64,000 bases of DNA from Prorocentrum cordatum (GCA_963575745.1 CAUYUJ010012614.1:72501-136500); one strand, 5' to 3'; positions 43,557 to 53,839 are shown, counted from the stretch's first letter. Notes: a model not told the origin generated them from the letters alone. A program made the numbers and translations.

Positions 43557-44627
43557 CTCGAGTCTGGCAAGCAGCCTCTATCATGAAGTCCTTCGTGTGG
43601 AGCCACTGATGGATGGGCGAGAAGCGCTCTAAGTCGGCCCAGGATGTCCTTGGACATTCCGTCGCTGAACACCACATTCGGCATGCGATGTTCGGCGGCG
43701 CGAGGTTGCGCCCTGGCGCGGAGCAAGAGGCAGAGCACAGAGTGGTCGCTCAGCCTGGGCTGCGACATCTCCACGGGGTCCGCATCGATCGCGGCGAAAA
43801 CGTCTCAGTCCATCCGGCGGTGGTCAGGAATGCCAATAAAGGCCCCGTCGATCGCAGGTGATGCATCTTATTGGCGGCTCAAGTGCGTCGGGAGGGGCGA
43901 TCGGATCTTTTGCATCATATCAAGAGGGCGCCAGAACATCTCCAGCGGCTGATAATTGTGGCTGGTTGGTAGAGAGCTCGCCATCGCGATCGGCCCGCCA
44001 TAACTGCAGGTGCTGCCCTCCGTGATGTCTAGGCCGCCCATAGCAAGGGCGGTGCGAAGCATGGGGTCAGTAACTCTCCACGCAACGGGAGATGTCACCG
44101 CGCTGCTATCATGCATGCCTTGGTTTTGGACGCTCAGGATCTCGAAACAAGCGCAGCTGCTGGCATGCGTAATCTCCAGCGCGGCGACTCTACCAGGTAC
44201 GATAGGATGAACATAGACAGCAGGTCGGAGCTCGCCAGGCAGGGGATTAGGCCATGACGCCAGAAAAGCGACGCCTCCCTCACGCGATTGCGAAGCCTTG
44301 AATTGGAAGAACTTGCACTGGTACGGCGAGCTGGCGATCGGGGCCTCCCGCTGTTGTCGGACTGCGTGGGTTTCCTGTCAAAGGAGAAAGGGCACCTTTC
44401 TTCAAGCGCCGTTCGATACGCTGCAGCTGGCGCTGGCGCTTGCGCGCCCGGTTGCAACAGAGCCCACTCGCATTCCATGACACAACGCAGGCATCTTGCG
44501 CACTGGGGCACACGCTCCACGGAGTCCAGCGCGGGCTAAATAGACCAGAGTGATGTGTCGATGACACGGAAGAGGCGTTGGAACTTTGCGGCGGCTGCGG
44601 CTTTGTCCACTCGCAACCGCTTGACAA
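43529..44627 (-). pseudogene. LINE-B APE-type (EEP) endonuclease
   Basis: Spread over four frames. The start reads CVVSWNASGLCCNRARKRQR (44627 frame), the N-terminal strand of an EEP domain. The end reads MSQPRLSDHSVLCLLLRARA (43774 frame), where SDH is the catalytic Asp-His motif. Between them, frames starting 44520 and 44116 give EITHAS- and DMMQKIRSPLPTHL-type fragments. The endonuclease would nick target DNA for target-primed reverse transcription. Broken by several frameshifts. Confidence 0.7.
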
Positions 44628-45327
44628 CCTGTCCGGTAAGCTGCGCTAGCACCAATCTTGAGTGCCACGAGCGGGATCGAGTCGATGGAAACGACGCCTT
44701 CGTTACCGACCTTGCGGAAATGGTGCGCAGGATGATGTTCTGAATGAAGCATGGTCCATCGTTTTGTTTGCTATTATATTCGCAACTGCTTTGGCGACTT
44801 GTTCGCGTTGATCTAGATGGGCGCGATTGCTCCTGATGTTTCGGGCACTGCGACTGTTCTCCACTGGCGGCCAGTGCGCAAGCTGCGGGCGAACGAGATG
44901 CCCCTTCAAGAGGCAGCTGGCCCACCGAGCACGCGGAGGAATAACCTCCTGGCCGTCGCATTGCCGATGAATTCGACGTCGCCGATAGAGGCGCCTGCTG
45001 CTGAGAGCCATGGCCCAAGTGAGCGACGGATCTCAGCAGGTTGGACTGCGGAAGGCGCCCCGACGCCGAAAAGGCGCGGGCCACCCTGTCTCGCGCGGCG
45101 AGCGCCGCCATGTCCAGCGGCGGGAGAGCGGCCTCGGCCATTTCGAGGGGCGACTGGGTGCGCCCGATGTCCGCCTTGAGCTGCTGCTGCTCCTGCTCGA
45201 CCATCTGCGAAAGGCTGCCGGGGTCGCGCGCGCAGGTGTCGATGCCGTCGACGCGCTGGCTCCGCGGCTGCACCTGGGAAATGGCGAGCGTGAGCTCGCT
45301 CTGCAACGCGGAGGTGGCAGACTGCAT
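44536..45327 (-). pseudogene. LINE-B ORF1-like region
   Basis: First in-frame Met (45327) lies about 160 bases after the SL. MQSATSALQSELTLAISQVQ and SQMVEQEQQQLKADIGRTQS suggest a coiled coil. In the parallel frame (45496 start) IGDVEFIGNATARRLFLRVL resembles the RNA-recognition-like core of this ORF1 family, and FARSLRTGRQ-type sequence lies in a third frame near 44900. A frameshift near 45000 is likely. No enzymatic motif. Confidence 0.5.
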
Positions 45328-45486
45328 TATGGCTGGTCTCTTGTCGAAGGCGTGAATCTGGAAAATAATATGGAAAGATGGACGGCAGCTCGCCCCCTTG
45401 CCGTGGCTGGGAAGCCACGGCCGCAATTGTTCTGGATGGGATGGGCGCCTGCCCCGCAAAGGGAATCCAAATCACCATATTGGCTC

Positions 45487-45508
45487 CTTGAGCCAAAATG
45501 GCTGTGGA
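45487..45508 (-). other. DinoSL relict, 19 of 21 matches
   Basis: Minus strand matches the DinoSL except for two transitions near its 5' end (CCACAGCC in place of CCGTAGCC). It is immediately followed outward by ATGGATCTGATGATC, the start of the (GAT)n array. Confidence 0.88.
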
Positions 45509-45620
45509 TGGATCTGATGATCATCATGTTCATGGCCATGGCGATGATGACGATGACGATGGCGAAAAATTGCGACGATGATGATGGTGATCGTAATGAT
45601 GCTGATGGTGATTTGTTCAT
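45509..45620. repeat. (GAT)n imperfect array between units 2 and 3
   Basis: GATCTGATGATCATCATG through GATGATGATGGTGATCG to GATGGTGATTT. It borders the SL of unit 3 on one side and the 3' end of unit 2 (GAACAAATC on the minus strand) on the other. Confidence 0.9.
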
Positions 45621-46253
45621 TCAGCGCCGCGGGCTCCTATGATGCGTTGACTCTGCGTTGCCAATGGAGGTCCAGCGAGGCCTCTGTCGAGGGCTCGGAA
45701 TTCAACGACGCTCTGACATACGCAGACTCAACTGCGAGGTGGCGCGCGGCGACTTCAACGGAAACGACCAGCGAAACGCCGGGCGAGGGGGGCCAAACCC
45801 GTGGCCGACAGTGGCCGGCGGCTGGCCCCGCAGACCGATTCGAGAGTCGCGGCCGACTGAAGGAGCGAACCTAGCGCCTCGTGCGTTTCAACATCGAGCG
45901 CAGCCTCTCAGTATCAATCAGGGTGTTCCAGCGAGGAGTGCCCCGCTCAATCCCATGAGAAATCAAACAGGCCTGGGAATCGAAGGTCCCGCAGGGGCGC
46001 CCGCGGCTGCGGCGGGGGGCGCCGCAGTCCCCCGGGCGCCCATCGGATTAGAGGAGAAGGAGGATGACGAGGCGAAGACCACGGCGCCACTGCAGGTCGC
46101 GGCTCGACTCAGGTCAGGAAGGCCCCAGGAGGCACCGAGGTCCAAGCGGGAGAGAGAGGGGGGAGATATTCTCCGGTCAAACACTTTGCGAAGCGGCGGG
46201 GTTGCCGAATGGCAGAGCTGCAGCGAGGTCGCCTGCCCCAGCAGGCTCAAGTA

Positions 46254-47650
46254 TCATTTCGGCAGGCTCGCGCACACTAACAGGTACATCAGCTTCTGCT
46301 GGCTCTCGCGCCCGTCGAAGTGCGCCAGCTGCGCGGCGCACCGCTGCAGCTCGCGCTCCATAAAGGGCGCGGGGGATGCCCCCTGCTTGCGATTCACCCC
46401 CGCCTGAACGCAGCTATGGATCGCCGTCTGGCGCCGCCGCTCGTCGCGCAGCGCGAAAGTGACCCTCTTCTGTCTCGCTGTCGCTCGTCTCCATCTTGTC
46501 CTCGACTGAGCGGCGTCGGGCCACTCCCAGATCACCTGAATCGCCTCGGCGTTCTGGCCGCCCGCGGCATCGCCTGGCCCCTTTCAATCCCGCGATCAGC
46601 CCCGCGAGCGCCCAGATGCATGGGGGGCTCCGCGAGCGCGGCCGCCCCCCCCCCTTCTTTGCAGCCTCCGAGTAGTAGTTGCGCGCCTGCCCCGTCGTCT
46701 GCGCCGCCTCGACCCCGTCGGACCGGCAAAGAAAAGCGCCGGAATGGCATCTTCCGAGCACGCGCATCCCCTGCGCGACCTTCAGGAGCTGGCTGGCCAT
46801 CGCGGCCAGGAGCCGACGAAACCCTTGGTCGTTGACGCCCTTGAGCTTCTTGTCTTTGCCTCTTTCTTGGCTCTGCCTGACGCGGCGGCCCCCGTCGGCG
46901 TCGCCCTCCGTGCCCTTGGCCCCGCCTGCGGAAGCCGGCGCAGCAGGCGTGGCGAACGATGCGCGGGGCTGGGCGAGGTGAGCGCCCCTCCCGCGCGCGC
47001 CTGTAATGCGCGGGTAAGCAATCGAACTCGAAGCCGAAGGGCCAGCGCGCAGCCGCGGGGGCTCGATCGGCAAGTCGAGCGTGAAGCAGCGCTTCCTGCA
47101 CCTCCAGCCTGCAGCTGCGGCGAAGTCGCGCCACCTCCTCGATCGTCGGCTGCCCCAGTCCTCTTGGCGGTCGCCTCGCCGCAGTGCAATGCCCAGGCTC
47201 GAGACAACAGAGTAAGATATCGAAAGGGCGATCACCGCGCCGATCCTCTGCGCTTCCGGCTTATTCCCATGGCCCATCTAGCGCGGCTGAGGTCGAGTCC
47301 AGCTAGCCCGCCAAGGTAGTTGCTCCTCTCGCAGACAGCAGCAGCAGCGGCGCCGCGTCGGCGATAGAGTTCGCCTCGATCAACTCTGTATGCAGACGCG
47401 CCCCCCTCCGCGCTCGGCTTCGCCATGTGCGTTTCGACTGTCTGCGCCGACGGTCGTGACTCAGGCGTCGTGAGACGCTGCCGCCGTCGCGTCGACCCGA
47501 CGCAGGCCCGATGCATCGCGAGCGGCATGGTGCATCTCGAATGCGCGCCCCAACTTGTCAGCCATCTCTAAGCCCGTCCCCGCTGAAAGACGACGTTCAG
47601 CGCGTCGTCGTCGAGCCCAGTGTCGAAGCTGCTTAGTGGGCCTCATGATA
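46254..47650 (-). pseudogene. ORF1-like region in unit 2
   Basis: Frame 47277-46414 (287 codons) includes QERGKDKKLKGVNDQGFRRL, LAAMASQLLKVAQGMRVLG and SPPCIWALAGLIAGLKGARR. Frame 46535-46254 adds KRVTFALRDERRRQTAIHSC and PAPFMERELQRCAAQLAHFD. The PP-x-x-WALAGL and helical segments remind me of upstream ORFs of dinoflagellate LINEs, but I cannot name the family with confidence. Frames change at least twice. Confidence 0.4.
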
Positions 47651-47763
47651 GGATCCAGCTGCCCGTCGTCACCAATAACAAATTGAGTCCGAAGCCCGTG
47701 GGCCGAGTTCAGCTACTCGCTCTCTCACTTGTTGGTTTGTTATCTTTGTGTTTGTTTATAGTC

Positions 47764-47781
47764 CTTTCTCTCTCTCTCTCT

Positions 47782-47860
<79 letters not shown>
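47764..47860. repeat. (CT)n microsatellite
   Basis: About 95 bases of CT repeats with a few interruptions. The Arg/Glu-rich minus-strand frame across it is a repeat product. Confidence 0.95.
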
Positions 47861-47861
<1 letters not shown>

Positions 47862-47889
47862 AGCGCGACGCCTCACAAACCGTCGCCTC

Positions 47890-49100
47890 TCAACTTGCAA
47901 CCGCGCCTCTGCCGTGTTGTGTCTCTCGAGGTGGGTGATTTTTGTTGACAGGCATCTGACCAACTTCCTGAATAGGCTGCATCGCCGGACTCCAATGCTC
48001 GTCGGCTCGTCTATCATCGCGCAGGGATGTGAACTCGTTATCACGATGCTTGAACCGATCGATCATCAAACTGCAGTTACAAATCACGCCCCTACCCCTG
48101 TTTTTCAGAGCCTCCGATAACCGTTGACGGTCCCACTCGAGTAGGTTAGTGTCCACCGTGGCCGAAACTCCATCTCGCATTTCCAGAACGTAGTCCAGCA
48201 CGAGCAGAAGCGGCATGCGATCTCGAGGCCGACGATCTGGAATGAGTTGTGGCCGACGACCGTGATGGTAGCCCACCTTGCATTCGGAGACGTTCCCCAG
48301 CGCAGCCTCTGGCATGAACCAGTGGTCGATTGCAGACAATCCCATCGGTACCGAAGAATGTGGGCCCAACGCAAATTTCGAGCATGGCACAGCGGCTCCG
48401 CCTGATCGCCAGAAATATGCTGATTCGCTCGGTCGTGCTCTCTCGCGTGTTCCTGTGCCACAGGAGCGCCATCACTGGGCTCGCCGAAGCCACTGTCCAC
48501 GTCCAACGCCCATGCCAACAGCCAGTAGCGAGCGTGCCCGAGTGCCCTCAACGATGTCGTCGATCCGCTGGCGCGTCGCCTTCACCGACGCCTCATGCAC
48601 AACGATATTCTTTCCAGTCGCGCCCGTGGGTGGTGGACAGCCGACAACAAGCGTAACGTCGAAGTTGCCGCTCTTCACTCGAGCAGCTCCTGCTCTGCCC
48701 TGGATCGCCTCGGGAGGGGTGAAGATGCCCACCGCGTCCTTAAGTCTGAACTGTCGCCCCAGTTTGACCGCGCAGCCTGTCGACGATTTGTCTACGCTGG
48801 TGCCGCCCACCCGAAATTTATCGCAGAGCGCCCGCCGCCAAGCCCCTCCACCTGATACTGTCGGCCCGCCCAGCTCCTGATGCGCGTGCCAGGTAGCGCG
48901 GCAGCATCCGCGCCGAGCTCATGCGCCACCTCGCGGCAACGGCCCGCCGAGATCAGCGACAGCGGGCTGTGACGAAAGAGTCGACCAGGCCCCGACACTC
49001 GCATGCCCCAGCCATGCGCCGTGGGCCCTCGAGGCGGCTGCGCCCCGCCGGGCGCCTCGAGGGAGGGTGCGCGCCCGAAAAAGGGAGATCGGACGAGCAC
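47890..49100 (-). pseudogene. EEP endonuclease of unit 2
   Basis: Four frames in succession: LISAGRCREVAHELGADAAA with LPGTRIRSWAGRQYQVEGLG (49100 frame); VDKSSTGCAVKLGRQFRLKD, VGIFTPPEAIQGRAGAARVK and SGNFDVTLVVGCPPP (48810 frame); ALDVDSGFGEPSDGAPV (48551 frame); and SAIDHWFMPEAALGNVSECK then QLIPDRRPRDRMPLLLVLDY (48390 frame). These are the successive blocks of an EEP nuclease; RPRDRMPL stands where RDHMPL is expected, so the catalytic His is lost. At least three frameshifts. Confidence 0.72.
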
Positions 49101-49126
49101 TTTCCTGCTGCGTTGCTGGGATGCGG

Positions 49127-49148
49127 TCTGAGCCCAAGTGCGCTATGC
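49127..49148 (-). other. Possible degenerate DinoSL relict
   Basis: Minus strand GCATAGCGCACTTGGGCTCAGA matches the DinoSL at about 14 of 21 positions with one insertion. Sequence alone would not support it. Its position directly beside a (GAT)n array, as for the two clearer copies, is the reason to note it. Confidence 0.4.
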
Positions 49149-49149
49149 A

Positions 49150-49222
49150 GATGATGATGGTGATGGTGATGGTGATGATGATGGTGATGATGGCGATGGT
49201 GATGATGCTGATGATGATTTGT
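49150..49222. repeat. (GAT)n imperfect array between units 1 and 2
   Basis: GATGATGATGGTGATGG through GATGATGCTGATGATGATTT. The unit 1 side reads GAAACAAATC on the minus strand, similar to GAACAAATC at the 3' end of unit 2. Confidence 0.9.
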
Positions 49223-49619
49223 TTCTCCGCGCGTGCTTGGTTTCCCCAAGGCAGGTTTCGATAATTGATGAAGGGTGCCGAAGACTCTTATTTCACACCG
49301 GCGAAAGACCCGCAGCCCCAAGGCGGGGCAAGGCAGGCCGAAGCAAGGAGCAAGGGGGAAAGGAGCCAAAAGCAAACCAAAAGAGGGCAGGAGGGAACAG
49401 AGCCAGCTCGGAGACCCAGGCACCACCACCCCCAGCCGATACGGCGGAACGGCGGAAGCCAGAGGAAACAACCAAAGAACACACACACACACATAGAAGC
49501 AACACCCAACGAAGAAATACGCAACAACCCAAAGATGGAAATAATGAAGAAACGAACAACATATTGAAGCAACGACACATTAGTTGAAGCATCATCCCAA
49601 ACATATAGAAAACATTGCG

Positions 49620-49825
49620 GATGGAAGCAGCATCCCATTGATTGAATGCCTGATGGAATCAACAACCCATTGAAAAAAAAACAAGGAAAAAAAACAGCTG
49701 GTTGATTGAAGCACCAACCCATTGATTGAAGCATCGTCCCATTGACTGCTTGAAGCAGCAACCCATTGAGTGAAACAACAAGCCCATTGATTGAAGCAAC
49801 ACCCCATTGATGGAAGAACCTTCCA
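49620..49825. repeat. CCCATTGATTGAAGCA short tandem repeat
   Basis: Units of about 21-30 bp with the words CCCATTGATTGAAGCA, CCCATTGACTGCTTGAAGC and CCCATTGAGTGAAACAAC. They provide the last 50 codons of the unit 1 ORF (SINGVLLQSMG, HSMGCCFKQSMG). Confidence 0.85.
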
Positions 49826-50921
49826 AATATGAGCAGGGACCCAGAGCAACAAACGACACCATAGATAGGCGCGAGCAATCCGCATGGACCCGCGTGTTAT
49901 TGACCCACTGATTTAATTCTGCCGATAATAGAGAAATCATTTCCAACATCTCGAGCGACTTGAAACGAGGGTCCCGTGGGCCATTGAAGCAACGGGAGCA
50001 AACTTCACCATACATTGTGCGCCAGCAGCCGCGATTGATGCCAGAGACAGAATTGACATCTTCCCACGAAAGCGGGCGCGCGAGTAGTCCGCGAGAAAGC
50101 TGAGCATCGCGCAACTTGGGTTCATAGAGGCTCACCGCTAGAGCAGCGGCCGCCTTGAAAGAGGACGCACGCAATAATAACCGACACTGGTCACGGCACC
50201 GCCAGACCTCGTTTGTGAGAGAACACGCTTTGTCACAAGTATTCATCGCCTCACGTTCGCGCCGGTCCTGCGCTGAGAGACACGCTCTAGAACAAACATC
50301 TTCAACATACATGTTCACTCCGCGATCAGAAATAGTTTGGGAGACAATGAGGGCTCCAGACCTCGTTGCCCGACGGCGTTCCAAGGAGCGCGAATCGAAC
50401 CTCCGGAGAATAGGGAACGCCGGAACACCTGGCAACGCGGAGGAAGAACTACAAGTACGGTGGGTAGGACTGGGCTTAAGCTTCTTCGGCGGCGGAGGAG
50501 AAGACGTGCCGTCGCCGGCTCCGGGGCCACCTCCATGGCCGTTGCCGCCGCTGCGATCGCGACGCGGCCCATGTTGACCATGATTGTGTGGAAAATGCCC
50601 GCCTCCATCACTGTCATCGGTATCGCCACCAGTGAGTGGCTCAGCAGCCACCTGTCGAATCCAAAACTCGACAACAGTGGCTCCATTTGAAGACTTATGA
50701 CCTTTGTCTGTCACGCAACAACCATCCATCGCCCCCTGAATCGAAGCAAGAGCATTGAGAACACAAGGACGGAACGGAGCACCTGCAGGGACTCCCTGGC
50801 GCGGTAGAACGAACTTTATCTTCTCAAGTAGCAAATCAGCGTTGTAAGATAAACTCACGATCACCTCCCGACCAAGCAAAATCTGATCAGAAAACCACTG
50901 AAGGCGGGCGACCGAGACCAT
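49659..50921 (-). CDS. Unrecognised 420-aa protein of SL-headed unit
   Basis: The longest intact, non-repetitive-looking frame in the window. Met at 50921 is the first in-frame Met after the SL-like leader; upstream codons in the same frame are poly-Ile from the (GAT)n array, so they are excluded. Residues 100-140 are Asp/Gly/His-rich. Residues 210-246 have three C-x3-C pairs (Cys 210/214, 229/233, 242/246) in VEDVCSRACLSAQDR, NTCDKACSL and WRCRDQCRLLL, a possible helical-hairpin or metal-binding arrangement. Cys 299, 308 and 311 follow. From about residue 369 the protein is encoded by a short tandem repeat and ends in a Phe-rich tail, so the original stop may have been lost. I do not recognise the family and assign no function. 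Confidence 0.5.
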   Translation of the reverse strand: MVSVARLQWFSDQILLGREVIVSLSYNADLLLEKIKFVLPRQGVPAGAPFRPCVLNALASIQGAMDGCCVTDKGHKSSNGATVVEFWIRQVAAEPLTGGDTDDSDGGGHFPHNHGQHGPRRDRSGGNGHGGGPGAGDGTSSPPPPKKLKPSPTHRTCSSSSALPGVPAFPILRRFDSRSLERRRATRSGALIVSQTISDRGVNMYVEDVCSRACLSAQDRREREAMNTCDKACSLTNEVWRCRDQCRLLLRASSFKAAAALAVSLYEPKLRDAQLSRGLLARPLSWEDVNSVSGINRGCWRTMYGEVCSRCFNGPRDPRFKSLEMLEMISLLSAELNQWVNNTRVHADCSRLSMVSFVALGPCSYLEGSSINGVLLQSMGLLFHSMGCCFKQSMGRCFNQWVGASINQLFFFLVFFSMGC

Positions 50922-50988
50922 CAACCGAAAAGAGAACAACACAGTGCAAGAAGCAAACGTTCCGCGATAGCCCACGGACAAGCAACAG

Positions 50989-51009
50989 CCTGAGCCAAAA
51001 TGGGCTATG
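50989..51009 (-). other. DinoSL relict with one insertion
   Basis: Minus strand CATAGCCCATTTTGGCTCAGG matches the DinoSL at about 18 of 21 positions plus one extra C. The first leader bases merge into the (GAT)n array on the outer side. Confidence 0.8.
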
Positions 51010-51110
51010 ATGATGATGATGATGATGACCATCATGATGATGATGATGATGACGATGATGATGACGACGGTCATGATGATGACGATGGCGATGGTGATGA
51101 TGAGGGGTGC
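51003..51110. repeat. (GAT)n array upstream of unit 1
   Basis: TATGATGATGATGATGATG through CATGATGATGACGATGG. If (ATC)n is the 3' tail of each unit, this would be the tail of a further unit lying to the right. Confidence 0.9.
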
Positions 51111-51835
51111 ATTCGTCTTGCTGAAAATCTGAGGTTCCCTGGGCTCTGCCAGTCCAAAAGTAACCTCGCGAGATATACGCTCTGGGCCAACATGCCTGCG
51201 GAACGCATGCCTGCTGAATGCCCTGAGCGCGTGAGAGAATTCTCGACATGGCCGCGCCGCCGCAACGAACACGCCAAGCAACGGGCGCCTCCCAGCGCCA
51301 AGGCCAGCGCCAGCAGCGCCGCCGGCAGCAGCGCCGCCGCGGTCGGCGAGGGGCGGGCGCGCGGGGGCCTCCCGCCATCGCCGGGCGTTGCCAGGCGCCG
51401 TCGTCGCTGCGCGCCGTCGTCGTCATCGCCGCCGTCGTCGCAGCCGCCGTCGCCGCCGTCGCTGCCGCCGTCGCCATCGCCGTCGCCGTTTTCGGCGTCG
51501 TCGTCGTCGGCCGCGTCCTGATGCTCTCGCTCCTGCTAAGACACCGCTGGCGGACACGCACACTGCGTGATACAACAGAAACTTCAGAAGCAACAACAAC
51601 AACCACGACAACGTCAATGACAACGGCAACGACAACAACAGCAATGTCAAGGCGGCCATGAAGGACGCGTCCCGTGCGCTCGCTGTAACCGCTTTGTCCC
51701 TAGTACTCAAGGCGGAACACAAGGACGCGTGGCTAGCAACCCCACCCCACATCAACCCAGGAACCGAACAACACAACGAAAACAAACAAAACATGCTCTC
51801 CTTACGTAACCCGAAGCGGATTCCGATATTTGCTC
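51111..51835. other. No recognised gene; GTCGCC triplet-rich centre
   Basis: 51290-51530 is made of GCC/GTC triplets. 51580-51650 is ACAACAACG-rich. No domain on either strand. On the minus strand this would be the body of a further unit if the (GAT)n tail model is right, but nothing confirms it. Confidence 0.4.
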
Positions 51836-51839
51836 CGGA

Positions 51840-52910
51840 GAAGCTCCGAAACGGGGTCCCTATAGGATAGCTGTGGAGACCCTGCGAGGGCCTAAAGGAT
51901 CCCTATAGGGCACCTATGGAAACCCTACACGGTCTACAGGGTCCCTGTAGAGCCCCTACCGAAACCCTGAAGGGACTATAGGATTCCTGTAAGGTCCTTT
52001 TAGAATCCAATAGAAACCCTAGAGGGATCCTTGTAGCGTATCTTAGGAGCCCTATAGATAGCCGATGTCGGTCTCTACAAGGTTCCTTAAGAAGGCCTAT
52101 ACACAAAGACCCTGCAGAAATCCTTATATGATCCACCTGGAGCCCCTTTTGAAACCCCATAGAAATTCCTATTGGATCCCAATAGAAAGAACCTACAGAG
52201 AGAGATCTTGCAAGGCCTTACTAAAAAGAAAAGATCCCATAGGGCATAGAGCCATGGGGCCTGTAGAAGCCTATAGAGATCCCATGCGGCCTAATAGAGG
52301 TAATGGTCACATCCAATACGGCCTGTATGGGATTCCACACGGCTCCCATGCGGTTTGTTGGGGATCCGATACAGATCCCACACGGCCTGTGTTGGATCCC
52401 GCAAGTCCCATACGGCCAGCATGGGATCCCGCACATATCCAACACGACCTGTATGGGGTCCGATACAGATCCCATACGGCCTGTATGGGATCCCGCACAG
52501 AACCCAAACTGCCCTATAGGGGATCCCGCAAAGATCCCATACAACCGATATGGGATCCGAAACAGATCCAATACGGGCTGAATGCGATCCCACACGTATC
52601 CCATCCAGACTGTATGGGACCCGATACAGTTCGCACGCGGCCTGTATGGGACCCGATGCAGGTCCCATGCGCCTTGTATGGGATCCCACACAAATCCCAT
52701 ACGGCCTGTATGAAATCCCGCACAAATCCCATACGGCGTTGTATGGGAACCGATACAGATCCCATGCGCCATGTATAGGATCCCACACAAATCCCACACG
52801 GCCTGTATGGGACCCCACACAAATCCCACGCGGCCTGTATTGGAACCCGCGCAACACCCATACGGCCTGTATGGGCTCCAGTTGGGCCCCATACAGTGTT
52901 GGGCACAGCT
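51840..52910. repeat. Palindrome-rich ATCCCATACGGCCTGTATGG array
   Basis: 51840-52200 is a loose CCTATAGGG/CCCTACAGGG repeat. 52290-52880 repeats units containing GGGATCC, GATACAGATCC, CACACAAATCCC and ACGGCCTGTATGGGATCC about every 36-60 bases. TACGGCCTGTA-type cores are near-palindromic. Open frames with GIPYRPYGIC-like residues are repeat products. Confidence 0.88.
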
Positions 52911-53180
52911 CTGGTAGGTCCCCATCTAGGGACGGGTACTGCTCTGGTAGGACCCGTATAAAGCCTTAGAGGTTTGATGAAACTCTGGTGGGATTCCTAC
53001 TGGGTTTGGGACAACACTGGTAGGGCTGGTTTCGGCCCCGGTTGGATTCATATAGGGTTGGAAGCACTCCCCCTGGACGGGGCGTAACCCACCCCACGGA
53101 GGGTACCAAATGCCGTTCGGGAGGGGGGGGGTGCTGGGTTGTTGGTTGCCGGGGGGACGACCTCCAAACCCACCTTGTTC

Positions 53181-53237
<57 letters not shown>

Positions 53238-53775
53238 GCAACAACAACAACAACAACAATTATTATACGACTGTTCGCTCTTACTTGCCCGCGTCATTCA
53301 AAACAAACTCCCCACACCCCCCGCCCTTTTGTCTTCGATCACACCCCGCTTGGGGGGATTATTTCTCTTTGCGGGGGGGCATTCAGCGTGTATCGGGCCG
53401 AGCGAAAGGGGGGGATAGCAAAGGGGGGGTTTGAGAATCAGCTCGCGCAGCTGATTTTCCCGGCGCCTCCCGGCGCCGGAGGCGGCTTATGTATCGAGGA
53501 CTGGGCCCCTCGGTGGGGCCGAAGCCAGCTAAATGTAGCAGATTTCGTAACCCCCCCTTTCCCAACCCCCCCCTTTCGCCCGACCCGAGTGTATTTCCCC
53601 AACCCTCGATACCCGCCCTCTTCGGCTTCGATCGTGCCCCATTTGGGGGGTAGCGCTTTCTTCTCTGCAGGCCGGGCCCGGCAAGCGGCGCGGCGACCGC
53701 GGAGCGTCGCCCCTGGCCAGCGGCAGCGCTGATCGGCGGCAGCCCGACCCAAAGAGGGACGGACAGGGGACCGAC
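52911..53775. other. (CAA)n-headed dispersed module, copies 1 and 2
   Basis: A (CAA)n tract at 53182-53262 is followed by ACTGTTCGCTCTTACTTGCC, then TCTTCGATCACACCCCGC with GGGGGG and TTTCTCTTT. A second similar stretch with CCAACCCTCGATACCCGCCC and CTTCGATCGTGCCCCATTTG is at 53590-53680. Similar stretches recur at 55200-55330 and 55620-55760. No gene. An AGCTCGCGCAGCTG inverted pair near 53438 and GGCGCCTCCCGGCGCC near 53463 are small palindromes. Confidence 0.5.
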
Positions 53776-53776
53776 C

Positions 53777-53777
53777 A

Positions 53778-53839
<62 letters not shown>

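Larger units (their letters stand above)
41080..45508 (-). mobile_element. SL-headed endonuclease-type LINE, degenerate (LINE-B, unit 3)
   Basis: Minus strand from the SL at 45508: ORF1-like region, an APE-type (EEP) endonuclease, an RT with recognisable motifs A and B, and a Cys/His-type C-terminus near 41150-41420. Order and content are those of an EEP LINE. It is bordered on both sides by (GAT)n. Multiple stops and frameshifts make it inactive. Length, about 4.4 kb, is near complete. Confidence 0.78.
45612..49148 (-). mobile_element. Second endonuclease-type unit in (GAT)n (unit 2)
   Basis: Bordered by (GAT)n on both sides. A weak SL-like match (about 14 of 21) abuts the right array at 49127-49148. 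The 5' part is an EEP endonuclease in four frames, followed by a (CT)n run and then an ORF1-like region; no RT was found. It may be a deletion derivative or two insertions joined together. Confidence 0.5.
49222..51009 (-). mobile_element. SL-headed retrogene unit 1 in (GAT)n
   Basis: Runs from the SL-like sequence at 51009 to the (GAT)n at 49222 on the minus strand. It contains one uninterrupted 420-codon frame starting about 70 bases after the leader. No RT or endonuclease motifs, so this looks like a retroposed cellular gene or an unrecognised element ORF. No intron signals were noticed, as expected for a retrocopy. Confidence 0.6.

Noticed and set aside
51000-51281. Extending the 420-aa protein upstream to 51281
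   Set aside because: The added residues are poly-Ile from (GAT)n and lie before the leader, so they would not be in the trans-spliced transcript.
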